Assembly (NCBI GenBank): GCA_016719385.1
Contig: JADJZA010000011.1
Coordinates: 124,001-188,000 of the forward strand
Length of the DNA stretch: 64,000 nucleotides
Direction of reading: 5' to 3'
From: Candidatus Microthrix subdominans
GTDB taxonomy: Bacteria > Actinomycetota > Acidimicrobiia > Acidimicrobiales > Microtrichaceae
Below, piece by piece: positions 9,469-19,045 of the stretch. The number at the start of each line of letters is the position of its first letter. Position 1 is the stretch's first letter. The translations under genes and the position numbers were made by a program. The notes below the pieces were generated by a model, which did no database searches, was not told the origin of the DNA, and was given only the letters and a program-made list of their open reading frames with translations.

Positions 9469-12165
9469 ATGCCCTCCGTGATGCTCGTCGACGGGAACTC
9501 CCTCACCTATCGAGCGTTCTTCGCGCTTCCCACCGACCTGGCCACCGCGTCCGGGCAGGTGACCAACGCGGTGTACGGCTTCACGTCCATGCTGGTGAAC
9601 CTGGTGCGGGACCACCGGCCCGATCGCATCGTCGTCACCTTCGATCTGCCCGAGCCCACCTTTCGGCATCGTGCGGTCGAGACCTACAAGGCCAACCGCG
9701 ACGCCACACCCGACCTGCTCGTCCAGCAGATGGAGCTGGTGCGACGGGTCGTTGACACGTTGGCGCTTCCCGTGGTCGAGGCGCCCGGGTTTGAGGCCGA
9801 CGATGTGATCGCCACCCTGGCCGAACGGGCCAAGGCGAACGGTGAGGACGTCATCATCGTCACCGGCGACCGAGACAGCTACCAGCTGGTCGAGGACCCG
9901 CACGTGCGCGTGCTGTACAACCGCCGCGGCGTGTCGGACTACGTGCTCTACGACGAGGCCGGCATCGCGGAGCGCACCGGCGTGAAGCCGTCGGACTACG
10001 TGTTCTACGCCGCCCTGCGGGGCGATCCGTCGGACAACCTGCCCGGCGTCCCCGGGGTGGGGGAGAAGACGGCCGCCAAGCTGGTGAACAAGTACCACAC
10101 GGTCGATGAGCTGTTCGCCCACGCCGCCGACCAGACCCCCAAGCTGGCCGCCTCCCTCGAAGCCAACGAGGACCAGGTGCGCATGAACGAGCAGATGATG
10201 GCGCTGGTGCGCGACGTCGACCTGCCCGAGGACGTCACGTCGCTTCGGGTCGGCAGCATCGATGCCGACGCGGTGGCCGAGCTGTTCGGTTTTCTCGAGT
10301 TCTCCAGCCTGCAGGACCGCTTCTCCGAAGCGTTCGGCGCCTTTCTGACCGCTCCGCTGGCCGACGGTGACGCACGGGTGCTCGAGGCGGAGCTGGTCGT
10401 GCCCACCACGGGCGCCGAGGCTCGGGCCGCGCTCAACAAGGCGAGAAGCTCGGCGGTCGACGGTCTGGTCGCCCTGGCGGCGGACTGGGCGGGCGAGCCC
10501 GGCCGATCACCGCTGACCGGGCTGGCGGTCGTCCTCGATGCTTCCGAGGGCGAGGTGGCGTGGTTCCCCGAGCCCGCCACCGGGGTGTTGGCGCTGAGTG
10601 ACGACGAGGTGGTCGGGCTGCTCGACGGCTCGGTGGGTCTGGTCGCCCATGACGCCAAGCCGCTGCTGCGGTCGCTCTTCGGCCTCGAGGTGGAGGTGTC
10701 CAGCCTGGCTCTCGACACCAAGCTGGCCGCCTACCTTCTCGATCCGGCCGACCCCCGCTACGACCTGGCGGAGCTGCTGGCCAAATACGCCGGGGCGGAG
10801 ATGGCCGGCGAGGAGGGCACGCCGCCGGGCCAACTCGACCTGGGTGACGGCGATGGCGACGGTCGCGACCGGGTGACCGCCCGTCGCGCCCTGGCCACCG
10901 CTGCGCTGGCTGCGCCGATGCGCGAGGCGCTCGAGGCTCGCGGCCTCACCAAGCTGAACGACGAGGTCGAGGTGCCCCTCGTGCGGGTGCTGGCCCGGAT
11001 GGAGGACCTGGGCATCGGGGTCGATCGGGACGAGCTGCAGGCCTTGGCCGATCGCCTGGTCGCCGAGGTGGCCGAGGAACGGGAGGCGATCGTGGCGGCC
11101 GCCGGCCGCGAGTTCAACGTCAACTCCACCCCGCAGCTGCGGGAGGTGCTCTTCGACGAGCTGGGTCTCACCCCGCAGAAGAAGACGAAAACCGGCTACT
11201 CGACCGACGCCGCCACCCTGGAGAAGCTGCGCGGCGAACATCCGATCATCGAGCACCTGTTGCGCTACCGGGAGGTCGAGAAGCTGCGTTCGACCTATGG
11301 GGAGGGGTTGCTGGCCGAGGTGGCGGTCGACGGCCGCATCCATGCCACGTTCAACCAGACGGTCGCTCGCACCGGGCGTCTGAGCTCGGACCAGCCCAAC
11401 CTGCACAACATCCCGGTGCGCTCCGAAGAGGGCCGCCTGTTTCGCCAGGTATTTGTTCCTGCCCCCGGGTATCGGCTGTGCGTCGCCGACTACAACCAGA
11501 TCGAGTTGCGCTGCATCGCTCACCTGTCCAAGGACCCTGGGCTGGTCGGTGCGTTCACCGCCGGCGAGGACATCCACGCCCAGACCGCCGCCCGCATCTT
11601 CGAGGTCGAACCCGACGAGGTGACGACTGCTCAGCGCTCGACCTCCAAGATGGTCAGCTATGGGTTGGCCTACGGCATGGAGGCCTACGGCCTGGGCCAG
11701 CGGCTGTCGATCCCCACCGGCGAGGCCCAGGTGATCCTCGACGCCTACTTCGAGGGTTTCCCCAACGTGCGGGCCTACATGGAGGGCGCGGTGGCCGAGG
11801 CGAGGGAGAAGGGCTACACCGAAACCCTGCTCGGGCGCCGCCGGCAGATCCCCGAGCTGGCCTCGCGGGTGCGGGCGGTGCGCCAGGCCGGCGAGCGCCA
11901 GGCGATGAACGCCGGCATCCAGGGCCTGGCCGCCGACATCTTCAAGATTGCGCTCGTCCGCCTTGACGAGGCGCTCGAGGAGCGGGGCGGCACGTCACGG
12001 CTGATCCTCCAGGTGCACGACGAGGTGGTGCTCGAGGTGCCGCCGGCCGACGAGGTCGAGATGAGCGAGGTGGTGCTCGACGCCATGTCCGGGGCCTTCG
12101 ACCTGGCCGTCCCCCTCGAGGTCAACCTGGCCTTCGGCGACACCTGGGCCGGCGCCAAGTCCTAA
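9469..12165 (+). CDS. polA: DNA polymerase I
   Basis: 898 residues. The N-terminal ~300 residues are the 5' nuclease/flap domain (DGNSLTYRAFFALP, ADDVIATLA, GVGEKTAAKL). The middle region sits where Klenow has its 3'-5' exonuclease but shows no DxE metal motif, so proofreading is probably absent, as in mycobacterial PolA. The polymerase domain has SDQPNLHNIPVRS, DYNQIELR (motif A), RSTSKMVSYGLAYGM (motif B) and QVHDEVVLE (motif C). Fills gaps and removes RNA primers in replication and repair. The ATG start follows TAGGGT by 7 nt. Confidence 0.97.
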   Translation: MPSVMLVDGNSLTYRAFFALPTDLATASGQVTNAVYGFTSMLVNLVRDHRPDRIVVTFDLPEPTFRHRAVETYKANRDATPDLLVQQMELVRRVVDTLALPVVEAPGFEADDVIATLAERAKANGEDVIIVTGDRDSYQLVEDPHVRVLYNRRGVSDYVLYDEAGIAERTGVKPSDYVFYAALRGDPSDNLPGVPGVGEKTAAKLVNKYHTVDELFAHAADQTPKLAASLEANEDQVRMNEQMMALVRDVDLPEDVTSLRVGSIDADAVAELFGFLEFSSLQDRFSEAFGAFLTAPLADGDARVLEAELVVPTTGAEARAALNKARSSAVDGLVALAADWAGEPGRSPLTGLAVVLDASEGEVAWFPEPATGVLALSDDEVVGLLDGSVGLVAHDAKPLLRSLFGLEVEVSSLALDTKLAAYLLDPADPRYDLAELLAKYAGAEMAGEEGTPPGQLDLGDGDGDGRDRVTARRALATAALAAPMREALEARGLTKLNDEVEVPLVRVLARMEDLGIGVDRDELQALADRLVAEVAEEREAIVAAAGREFNVNSTPQLREVLFDELGLTPQKKTKTGYSTDAATLEKLRGEHPIIEHLLRYREVEKLRSTYGEGLLAEVAVDGRIHATFNQTVARTGRLSSDQPNLHNIPVRSEEGRLFRQVFVPAPGYRLCVADYNQIELRCIAHLSKDPGLVGAFTAGEDIHAQTAARIFEVEPDEVTTAQRSTSKMVSYGLAYGMEAYGLGQRLSIPTGEAQVILDAYFEGFPNVRAYMEGAVAEAREKGYTETLLGRRRQIPELASRVRAVRQAGERQAMNAGIQGLAADIFKIALVRLDEALEERGGTSRLILQVHDEVVLEVPPADEVEMSEVVLDAMSGAFDLAVPLEVNLAFGDTWAGAKS

Positions 12166-12180
12166 TCACCGCCAATTCCC

Positions 12181-12233
12181 GGAACTCGGGAGTGCACACC
12201 GCCGTCTGAGCGCGTTCCGGACTCCCGAGTTCG
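12181..12233. repeat. 12-bp-arm hairpin between polA and rpsA
   Basis: Perfect arms GAACTCGGGAGT (12181-12192) and ACTCCCGAGTTC (12222-12233) with a 29-nt interior. Sequence and layout match three other hairpins in the window, so this looks like a dispersed repeat which may also act as the polA terminator. Confidence 0.75.
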
Positions 12234-12305
12234 GTTGGAAGGGGCAGTGCCGGTTGATGAAGACCTGCGGTCACAGTTGATGAGGTAGGCCCCGGACCTT
12301 CGGTG

Positions 12306-12311
12306 GTATTC
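12306..12311 (+). promoter_or_regulatory. Possible -10 TATTCT of rpsA
   Basis: TATTCT lies 46 nt before the GTG at 12352, which suggests a short leader of about 35 nt ending in an AAGG ribosome-binding site. Confidence 0.35.
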
Positions 12312-12351
12312 TTTGCGGTCCGTCTATCCATCAACCCCAAGGCTGTATTTC

Positions 12352-13821
12352 GTGTCCGACCCGACCCCGACCCCCTCCGAGACCTCCGCTACCAGCGAGG
12401 TTTCGGAGGCCAGTGCCGACGCAACCGCGTCGGCGGCCACCGCTACCCAGGAAGCTTCTGACGAATTCGTCTCAGCGGTAGGCCCCCCCAGCGGCATCCG
12501 CGACGCCGACGACCCGATCGTGCTCGACGACGTTGGCGATGCCCTCGACGAGATGTACGGCTCCTCGATGGTGGAAGTCGAAGACGGCATGATGGTCACC
12601 GGGTCGGTCGTTCGCATCGACCGCGACGAGGTCCTCCTCGACATCGGCTACAAGTCCGAAGGCGTCATCCCCGTCAACGAGTTGTCGATCCGTAACGACA
12701 TCGACCCCTCCGAGGTCGTGTCGCCGGGTGAGCAGATCGAAGCCCTCGTCGTCCAGAAGGAAGACAAGGACGGCCGCCTGATCCTGTCCAAGAAGCGTGC
12801 CCAGTACGAGCGCGCTTGGGGCACGATCGAAGAGATCAAGGAAGGCTCCGGCGTCGTCACCGGCCCGGTCATCGAGGTCGTCAAGGGCGGCCTGATCATC
12901 GACATCGGCCTGCGCGGCTTCCTGCCCGCATCGCTGGTCGAGCTGCGCCGGGTGCGCGACCTGGCCCCGTACCTCGGGCGTGACCTCGAGGCGAAGATCA
13001 TCGAGCTCGACCGCAACCGCAACAACGTGGTGCTGTCCCGCCGTGCCTACCTGGAAGAGACCCAGAAGGAACAGCGCGACGAGTTCCTGGCCAACCTGGC
13101 CCCGGGCGAGCGCCGCAAGGGCGTCGTGTCCTCGGTGGTCAACTTCGGTGCGTTCGTCGACCTGGGCGGTATGGACGGGCTGATCCACGTGTCCGAGCTG
13201 TCCTGGAAGCACGTCGATCACCCCAGCTCCGTCGTCACCGTCGGCGACGAGGTGGACGTCGAGGTGTTGGAGGTCGACACCGACCGCGAGCGCATCTCGC
13301 TGTCGCTCAAGGCCACCCAGCAGGATCCGTGGCAGGAGTTCGCTTCCGCCCACCAGGTTGGGGAGCTGGTCTACGGCCGGGTCACCAAGCTGGTGCCGTT
13401 CGGTTCGTTCGTCCAGGTGGGCGAGGGCATCGAGGGCCTGGTGCACATCTCCGAGATGTCCCAGCATCACGTCGACCTGCCCGAGCAGGTCGTCACCCCC
13501 GGCGAGGAGCTGTGGGTGAAGATCATCGATCTCGACCTGCAGCGTCGCCGGATCAGCCTGTCGATCAAGCAGGCCGCCGAGGGTGGCATCGTGGCCGCCG
13601 AGTACCAGGAGCACTTCGGCGAGCACGCCTACGACGATGAGGGCAACTACATCGGTTCGGGCATCGAGGGCGAAGGCCCCAGCGAGGCTGAGGAGGCCTG
13701 GACGGCCTACTACGCCGAGCAGGGCGACGCTCCGGCTCCCGAGGGCGACGAGCCCGCAGCGGCCGAGGGTGACGAAGCTCCGGCCGAAGAGCCGGCAGCA
13801 GAGCCGGCTCCGGAAGCCTGA
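12352..13821 (+). CDS. rpsA: 30S ribosomal protein S1
   Basis: 489 residues with four S1 RNA-binding repeats, as usual for actinobacteria. Repeat cores include GYKSEGVIPVNELS, IGLRGFLPASLVE, NFGAFVDLGGMDGLIHVSE and PFGSFVQVGEGIEGLVHISE. The N-terminal 40 residues are Thr/Ser/Ala-rich, and the C-terminal tail is an acidic Ala/Glu/Pro stretch. It helps bind mRNA to the 30S subunit, although leaderless mRNAs, apparently common here, do not need it. Start GTG 12352 gives MSDPTPTPS; a reading from 12313 adds unlikely residues. pdtaR-polA-rpsA order is conserved in mycobacteria. Confidence 0.95.
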   Translation: MSDPTPTPSETSATSEVSEASADATASAATATQEASDEFVSAVGPPSGIRDADDPIVLDDVGDALDEMYGSSMVEVEDGMMVTGSVVRIDRDEVLLDIGYKSEGVIPVNELSIRNDIDPSEVVSPGEQIEALVVQKEDKDGRLILSKKRAQYERAWGTIEEIKEGSGVVTGPVIEVVKGGLIIDIGLRGFLPASLVELRRVRDLAPYLGRDLEAKIIELDRNRNNVVLSRRAYLEETQKEQRDEFLANLAPGERRKGVVSSVVNFGAFVDLGGMDGLIHVSELSWKHVDHPSSVVTVGDEVDVEVLEVDTDRERISLSLKATQQDPWQEFASAHQVGELVYGRVTKLVPFGSFVQVGEGIEGLVHISEMSQHHVDLPEQVVTPGEELWVKIIDLDLQRRRISLSIKQAAEGGIVAAEYQEHFGEHAYDDEGNYIGSGIEGEGPSEAEEAWTAYYAEQGDAPAPEGDEPAAAEGDEAPAEEPAAEPAPEA

Positions 13822-13859
13822 TCCACGGCGGGGCCTCACCCTGCCGATCGAAAGTCCAT

Positions 13860-13896
13860 GACTGTGGGGAGGACCGATTTGGTCCTCCCCACAGTC
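13860..13896. terminator. Bidirectional terminator between rpsA and ddl
   Basis: Perfect 16-bp stem GACTGTGGGGAGGACC / GGTCCTCCCCACAGTC with loop GATTT, between convergent genes. No long T tract on either side, typical of high-GC terminators. Confidence 0.8.
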
Positions 13897-13936
13897 GCGT
13901 CCGGGAGCGCTGGGGGCGGGTGCTGAGCGCCGACCG

Positions 13937-15106
13937 CTATCGGCGGCGGTTGCCTCGATGGGCATGGCGTTCGATCGCCAGGCGCACCAGCTCGTCGATC
14001 AGCTCGGTGTACGGCACGCCGCTTGCTTCCCACAGGCGCGGGTACATCGACGCCGGGGTGAAGCCGGGCATCGTGTTCATCTCGTTGAGCAGCAGGCCGC
14101 GGCCGGGCGACTCGTAGAAGAAGTCCACCCGTCCCAGGTCGGCGCCGCGCAGCGCCCGGTAGGCGACCAGCGCCAGGCGTTGGGCCTCCTCGATCGCCTC
14201 GGCGGGCAGCTCCGCCGGGATCACCAGCTCGGCCGAGCCGGTGACGTACTTGTCCTCGTAGTCGTAAAACTCGGCGCCGGAGACGATCTCGCCGGGCAGC
14301 GACACCCGGGGCTCCTCGTTGCCGAGGACACCCAGCTCGATCTCCCGGCCGTTCACGGCCTCCTCGAGCACGATGTACTCGTCGTGCTCAAGCGCCACGG
14401 CGACGGCGGTGGCCAGGTCGTCGGCGTTCGTCGCCTTGGAGATGCCGACCGAGCTGCCCAGGTTGGCCGGTTTGACGAAGATCGGCAGGCCCAGCCGCTC
14501 GACCGCCGAGGCGAGTGTCTCGGGGCCGACCTCCCGCTCGTGGAGCGCCACCCAGCCGGCTTGCGGGATGCCGGCGTGGCCGCACAGCTCCTTGGCGACC
14601 GCCTTGTCCATGGCGACTGCGGATCCCAGCACGCCGCTGCCGACGTAGGGGAGGCCGCTCATCTCCAGCAGCCCCTGCACGGTGCCGTCCTCGCCGTTGG
14701 GCCCGTGCAGCAGCGGGAGCACCACCGTCGCCAGCGCGTCGCCATGCACGTTGTCGCTGGTGTGGCGCAGGTGGCCGATCGGGTCGACGTGGTCGCCCGA
14801 CACGGTGAGGGCCTTGGCCTCGGCGCCGTCCAGCGCCGGGAGGCCCTGCAGTTGCAGCCAGCGCCCGTTGCGGGCGATGCCGATCAGATGGACGTCGTAG
14901 CGGTCGGGATCGAGCGCAGCCAACACGTTGCGGGCGGTCACCCGGGAGACGTCGTGTTCGGCGGATTGGCCGCCAAAGAGCACCACCAGGCGCACCCGCT
15001 GTGGGAGGTCGACACGTCCCGACCTCGGCGTCGGGCGGTTGGTGCCACCGACCGGGTCTGCTTCGCCGGCGGTCGCCGGACCTTCGTGTGCCACTGGATC
15101 GGCCAT
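13937..15106 (-). CDS. ddl: D-alanine--D-alanine ligase
   Basis: Joins two D-alanines for peptidoglycan precursors using ATP. The ATP-grasp core is recognisable: VVLFGGQSAEHDVS at the N-terminus, PLLHGPNGEDGTVQG, KPANLGSSVGISK, and LLLNEMNTMPGFTPASMYP with the Mg ligands. 389 residues, with a ~35-residue N-terminal extension before the first strand, so a later start is possible. It is convergent with rpsA and divergent from murF, which adds the D-Ala-D-Ala made here to the precursor. Confidence 0.95.
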   Translation of the reverse strand: MADPVAHEGPATAGEADPVGGTNRPTPRSGRVDLPQRVRLVVLFGGQSAEHDVSRVTARNVLAALDPDRYDVHLIGIARNGRWLQLQGLPALDGAEAKALTVSGDHVDPIGHLRHTSDNVHGDALATVVLPLLHGPNGEDGTVQGLLEMSGLPYVGSGVLGSAVAMDKAVAKELCGHAGIPQAGWVALHEREVGPETLASAVERLGLPIFVKPANLGSSVGISKATNADDLATAVAVALEHDEYIVLEEAVNGREIELGVLGNEEPRVSLPGEIVSGAEFYDYEDKYVTGSAELVIPAELPAEAIEEAQRLALVAYRALRGADLGRVDFFYESPGRGLLLNEMNTMPGFTPASMYPRLWEASGVPYTELIDELVRLAIERHAHRGNRRR

Positions 15107-15316
15107 GTCACGCTCCGCGCTGGTCGGTCATCGGTCGAGGGGAGGGGTTCGCCGTGCTGATGTTGCACCGCTCGCCGGGCCCCGAGACTACGCAATCGGG
15201 CTCTGGAGGCGGGAAGGCGTCGCCTGCCGGCGGGGGGAGGCCGGTCGGTGCGACCGGCCGGCCGTGTGGCGGTTCAGGACTGAGGTCGGAACGGTCGATC
15301 GTGGGAGACTGAGGGC

Positions 15317-16636
15317 ATGCAGGTACCCCTCGCTGCGCTGACCAGTCCTCTTCGCGCCACCTTGATCGGCGCCGATGCCACGATCGACCGGGTCATCACC
15401 GATTCCCGCCTGGCCCGGCCCGGCGACCTGTTCGTGCCGCTGGTCGCCGAGCGCGACGGTCACGACTTCGTCGCCGCCGCTCTGGCCGCTGGGGCGACGG
15501 CGGCGCTGTCGGAGCGCGGCACCGACGATCTGGGGCTCGACCACGACGCCCGCCTGCTGCTGGTGGCCCACACCGGGGCGGCGCTGAACGACCTGGCCCG
15601 CTTCGCCCGGGACCGCATGTCGGCCCGCGTCATCGGCGTCACCGGTTCGGTGGGCAAGACGACCGTGAAGGATCTGATGGCGGGGGTGTTGGGAGCGCAT
15701 CTGGTCACCTCGGCGAGCGAGCGGTCGTTCAACAACGAGATCGGCGTCCCGCTGACCCTGTGCAATGCGCCCGACGACGTCGAAGCGCTGGTGGTGGAGA
15801 TGGGCGCCCGGGGCCCAGGCCACATCGCAGCGCTGTGCGAGCTGGCCCAGCCGCAGGTGGGCGTGGTCACCGTGGTCGCCGGAGCGCACCTGGAGCTCTT
15901 CGGCGATCTGGCCGGTGTGGCGGTGGCCAAGGGCGAGCTGATCGAGGCCCTGCCCGCTGATGGCACCGCGGTGCTCAACGCCGACGATCCGCTCGTCGCC
16001 GCCATGGCCGGTCGCAGCGCAGCGCCGGTGCTCACCTTCGGGCGCTCGGCAGGCGACGTACGTGCCAGCGACGTCGCTCTGGGCGACGACCTGCGGGCAT
16101 CCTTCCTGCTGAGCAGTCCCTGGGGGTCGGCGCCGGTGCGCCTGGCGATCGCCGGCGAGCATCACGTCACCAATGCGTTGGCGGCGGCGGCGGTCGCCCT
16201 CGACGCCGGAATCGCGGTGGAGGCGTTGGCCGAGGCGCTGGGGACATCGACGATCAGCCCGTGGCGCATGGAGGTGGTGACCACCCCCGGGGGGGCCACG
16301 TTGATCAACGATGCCTACAACGCCAACCCCACGTCGATGAGCGCCGCCCTGACGGCGCTGGCGGCGCTGCCCGCCCGCCGCAAGGTGGCGGTGCTCGGCG
16401 AGATGGCCGAGCTGGGGGCGGACGCCGAGGCGCTGCATCACGAGATGGTCGCCCAGGCCCGCAGCCTCGACATCGAGGTGGTCGCTGTCAGCACCGGGGC
16501 CTATGGGGTCGACGGGGTGCAACCGACGGACGCGGTCGCAGCCTTGGCATCGCTCGGCGAGGGCGAGGCAGCGCTGGTCAAGGGCAGCCGGGTTGCGGGT
16601 CTCGAACAGATCGTCAGTCGAGTACTGGCCGGGTAA
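15317..16636 (+). CDS. murF: UDP-N-acetylmuramoyl-tripeptide--D-Ala-D-Ala ligase
   Basis: 439 residues. Adds D-Ala-D-Ala to UDP-MurNAc-tripeptide in the last cytoplasmic step of precursor synthesis. Mur-ligase features are GVTGSVGKTTVKD (P-loop), ERSFNNEIGVPLTL, the motif NALAAAAVAL, and NDAYNANPTSM in the C-terminal domain. GAGGG ends 2 nt before the ATG, so the ribosome-binding site is close. It diverges from ddl and converges with an MFS gene; the 3' ends overlap by 23 nt. Confidence 0.95.
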   Translation: MQVPLAALTSPLRATLIGADATIDRVITDSRLARPGDLFVPLVAERDGHDFVAAALAAGATAALSERGTDDLGLDHDARLLLVAHTGAALNDLARFARDRMSARVIGVTGSVGKTTVKDLMAGVLGAHLVTSASERSFNNEIGVPLTLCNAPDDVEALVVEMGARGPGHIAALCELAQPQVGVVTVVAGAHLELFGDLAGVAVAKGELIEALPADGTAVLNADDPLVAAMAGRSAAPVLTFGRSAGDVRASDVALGDDLRASFLLSSPWGSAPVRLAIAGEHHVTNALAAAAVALDAGIAVEALAEALGTSTISPWRMEVVTTPGGATLINDAYNANPTSMSAALTALAALPARRKVAVLGEMAELGADAEALHHEMVAQARSLDIEVVAVSTGAYGVDGVQPTDAVAALASLGEGEAALVKGSRVAGLEQIVSRVLAG

Positions 16637-18047
16637 GGGGCCGACGCTCGGGAAGCTGGTTGCGATCGAGGTTGCCCACCTTGGTGAGCGCCAGCGCGAC
16701 CACCGCCCCAAACAGCAGCACCGGCGTGCCGCCGACCCGGTCGATCACCGGACCGGCGAGCAGGCTGCCGACCGGCACCAGCCCGGCCCAGGCGATCATC
16801 CACAGGCCCATCACCCTGCCCCTGTGCTCGTCGTCGACCTCCTCCTGAAGGGTGGTCGACAGCGCCGTCACCAGGGTGAAGTAGAAGAAGCCGAGCGCAA
16901 AGACGATGAAGTGGGCGGCGACCGGGTCGTGGGTGAACGCAAACGCTGCGAGCGTGACGGCGAAGGCGGGTAGGGCGAACAGCGGCACCCGGTGCAGCGG
17001 TCGTCCGCCCAGGACGGTTCCCAGCAGGATGGCGCCGCCGGCCGCTCCCAACCCGAAGGCGGCAAACAGGCGGTAGAAGGCGCTGCCGGTGATGCCCAGC
17101 TGGTTCTCGGCCAGGCCGGGCAGCTGGTAGATGAATACCAGCGAGCACAGCGAGAACAGGCTGACGATGCCCAGCACCCGGCGCAGCACCGGATCCTGGC
17201 GGGCGGTGTCCAGCCCCTCTCGGAAGCGGGCCCACGGTCCCACCGCCCCATCGGTTGGAGGCGTAAACGCCACCTTGGCGGCGCCGACCGCAGCGATGAC
17301 GAACACGTACGTGCCGGCGTTGATCAGGAAGATCCAGCCGGTGCCCAGCGAGGAGACGAGGGCGGCCAGCAGCGGGCCGAGCACCCGAGACCCGTTCATC
17401 GCCGCCGAGTTGACCGCCACGGCGCCGGACAGGTCCCGACGGTCGACCAGGTGGGGGAGGAGGGCGCCGTTGGACGGCGCGATCAGTGCGTTGGCCATGC
17501 CGATCCCCAGCACGATCAGCACCAGCGCCCAGGGCGGCGGGTGACCGCTCCAGGCGACCATGGCCAGCACCACCGACAGGCTTCCCTGTACGGCGGACCC
17601 GGCCATGATGATGTGGCGGCGGTCAAAGCGATCGGCCAGCACCCCGCCGACCGGCGAGGCGAGCAGCATCGGCCCCAGCTGGGCGAAGGACACCAATCCG
17701 ACGAAGGCGCCGGAGTGCGTCAGCTGGTTGGCCAGAGCGATCAACGTGACGTTCTGCATCCAGGTGCCGATGTTGGATGCAAAGGCCCCAGCGGCGACGC
17801 GGCGAAAGGCCTGGTGGCTTAGCGCCGCCCCGACGGTCCCGTGGCGCCGTTCGTTGCGGGCGCCGGCGCTTCGACGACGTCGTAGGCGCAGTGTTGGCTC
17901 GGCCAGCGCCGTCGGATCCTCCACCGTGGAGGGCAGATCGGCGCCGCTCAGCTCGTGATCGGCAACAGGAGAAGCTGAGGTGGAGGTGGAGGTGGCTGGG
18001 GGAGGGTTCATGGGAGTCGTCGGAGCACCGCTCAACCCAAGAAGCAC
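16614..18047 (-). CDS. MFS exporter (EntS/MFS_3-like)
   Basis: 477 residues. About 75 mostly polar N-terminal residues (Thr/Ser/Pro-rich, then Arg-rich) precede ~11-12 hydrophobic segments. The loop ADRFDRRHIIMAG is the family's signature A-like motif, and the later TTLQEEVDDEHRGRVMG is typical of MFS_3 exporters related to the enterobactin exporter EntS. The substrate is unknown. GTG 18047 follows TACGGT by 8 nt and so may be leaderless; ATG 18011 is an alternative. Overlaps the murF 3' end on the opposite strand. Confidence 0.85.
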   Translation of the reverse strand: MLLGLSGAPTTPMNPPPATSTSTSASPVADHELSGADLPSTVEDPTALAEPTLRLRRRRSAGARNERRHGTVGAALSHQAFRRVAAGAFASNIGTWMQNVTLIALANQLTHSGAFVGLVSFAQLGPMLLASPVGGVLADRFDRRHIIMAGSAVQGSLSVVLAMVAWSGHPPPWALVLIVLGIGMANALIAPSNGALLPHLVDRRDLSGAVAVNSAAMNGSRVLGPLLAALVSSLGTGWIFLINAGTYVFVIAAVGAAKVAFTPPTDGAVGPWARFREGLDTARQDPVLRRVLGIVSLFSLCSLVFIYQLPGLAENQLGITGSAFYRLFAAFGLGAAGGAILLGTVLGGRPLHRVPLFALPAFAVTLAAFAFTHDPVAAHFIVFALGFFYFTLVTALSTTLQEEVDDEHRGRVMGLWMIAWAGLVPVGSLLAGPVIDRVGGTPVLLFGAVVALALTKVGNLDRNQLPERRPLTRPVLD

Positions 18048-18055
18048 ATCTCAGA

Positions 18056-18061
18056 ACCGTA
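18056..18061 (-). promoter_or_regulatory. -10 hexamer TACGGT before the MFS gene
   Basis: Minus-strand TACGGT, 8 nt, then GTG at 18047. Confidence 0.45.
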
Positions 18062-18232
18062 CGGTGTCAGAGCGATGATACGGCACCTCCGTCCGGCCGT
18101 GACCGGAGGAACCCCGTTTCGGTTTGGTCATCTGTCACAACTGCCACTTTATGGTGGGTCCTGGCATTCTCGGCCTGACGGCTCATCGGCCGGCAGGGGG
18201 GGGCCGAACCAAACCAACATCCCCGTTCGACG

Positions 18233-18238
18233 TACCCT
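18233..18238 (+). promoter_or_regulatory. -10 hexamer TACCCT, leaderless promoter
   Basis: TACCCT, 6 nt, then ATG 18245 of the J-domain gene. Confidence 0.5.
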
Positions 18239-18244
18239 GGGTGG

Positions 18245-18976
18245 ATGGAGACCGGTCACAGCGCGACGGAGCGCGATTGGTACCGAGTCCTCGGAGTCGA
18301 CCGTCAGGCGGGCGGGGACAGCATCCGCGTGGCCTATCGGGAGTTGGCGTGGCGTCTCCATCCCGATCGTCAGGAGACTCCCGGCGCTTCCGGGAGCCTC
18401 TCCGACGCCGAGCGCCGGGTGGCCGAGCGGCGCATGCGCGAGGTCAACGAGGCCTTCAGAGTGTTGGGTGAGCCCGCTCGTCGGCGCGCCTACGATCACG
18501 CCCGATTCGGGACCGACAGCTCGGAGCGCTCGGGCCGGGCTGCCTCCAGCAGCACCGCATCAGGTGGAACACGCCCGTCATCGGGCGGTCGAACCGGTGG
18601 TTCGGGTCGCCCGAGGGGTGCCGGCGGGCAGGTTCACACCGAACGTCAGCGCCGCGCGGCGGTCGAGGTGACCGAGGAACACGACGACGATTTGGTGGAC
18701 GTCGCCGGCGACGGCGTGCACGGGCTTCTGTTCTCGCGGTTGGTGCCGGCTTTGGTGGCGGTGCTTCTGCTGGGGATCGTCGTGTTCAGCGCGTTTGCCG
18801 GCGGAGGCATCAAAGACCCATCAACAGATGACCCCGGGTGCGTGCTGGGCAACACGCTGGTCGACTGCGCCAAGCCCAACGACGGGCGCATCGTCGGCCT
18901 CGCCGACGCCGCCCATCGCTGCCCTGCCGGGTCGCGGCTGGTCAAGCTGGCCGCCGAGTACTGCGTCGAGTCGTAA
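18245..18976 (+). CDS. Membrane-anchored J-domain protein
   Basis: 243 residues. A complete J-domain fills residues ~10-80 (DWYRVLGV, the HPD tripeptide at 39-41, FRVLGEPARRRAYD), so it can stimulate a DnaK-type ATPase. A Ser/Gly-rich linker follows, then one transmembrane segment near 165-188, then ~55 residues with four cysteines (GCVLG, DCAKP, HRCPAG, YCVES). With the J-domain in the cytoplasm, those cysteines would face outside and could form two disulfides. No Gly/Phe or zinc-finger domain is present, so it is not canonical DnaJ. Client and role are unknown. Confidence 0.8.
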   Translation: METGHSATERDWYRVLGVDRQAGGDSIRVAYRELAWRLHPDRQETPGASGSLSDAERRVAERRMREVNEAFRVLGEPARRRAYDHARFGTDSSERSGRAASSSTASGGTRPSSGGRTGGSGRPRGAGGQVHTERQRRAAVEVTEEHDDDLVDVAGDGVHGLLFSRLVPALVAVLLLGIVVFSAFAGGGIKDPSTDDPGCVLGNTLVDCAKPNDGRIVGLADAAHRCPAGSRLVKLAAEYCVES

Positions 18977-19004
18977 TCGCCCCTCGGACACGGTGGTTCC
19001 GACC

Positions 19005-19034
19005 TTGGCGTGGTACCCGGAGCACGGGTATGGT
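19005..19034 (+). promoter_or_regulatory. Promoter of the tRNA-Val gene
   Basis: -35 TTGGCG (19005-19010), 18-nt spacer, -10 TATGGT (19029-19034), 11 nt before the mature tRNA 5' end. Confidence 0.6.
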
Positions 19035-19045
19035 TTGCCGCTTCG

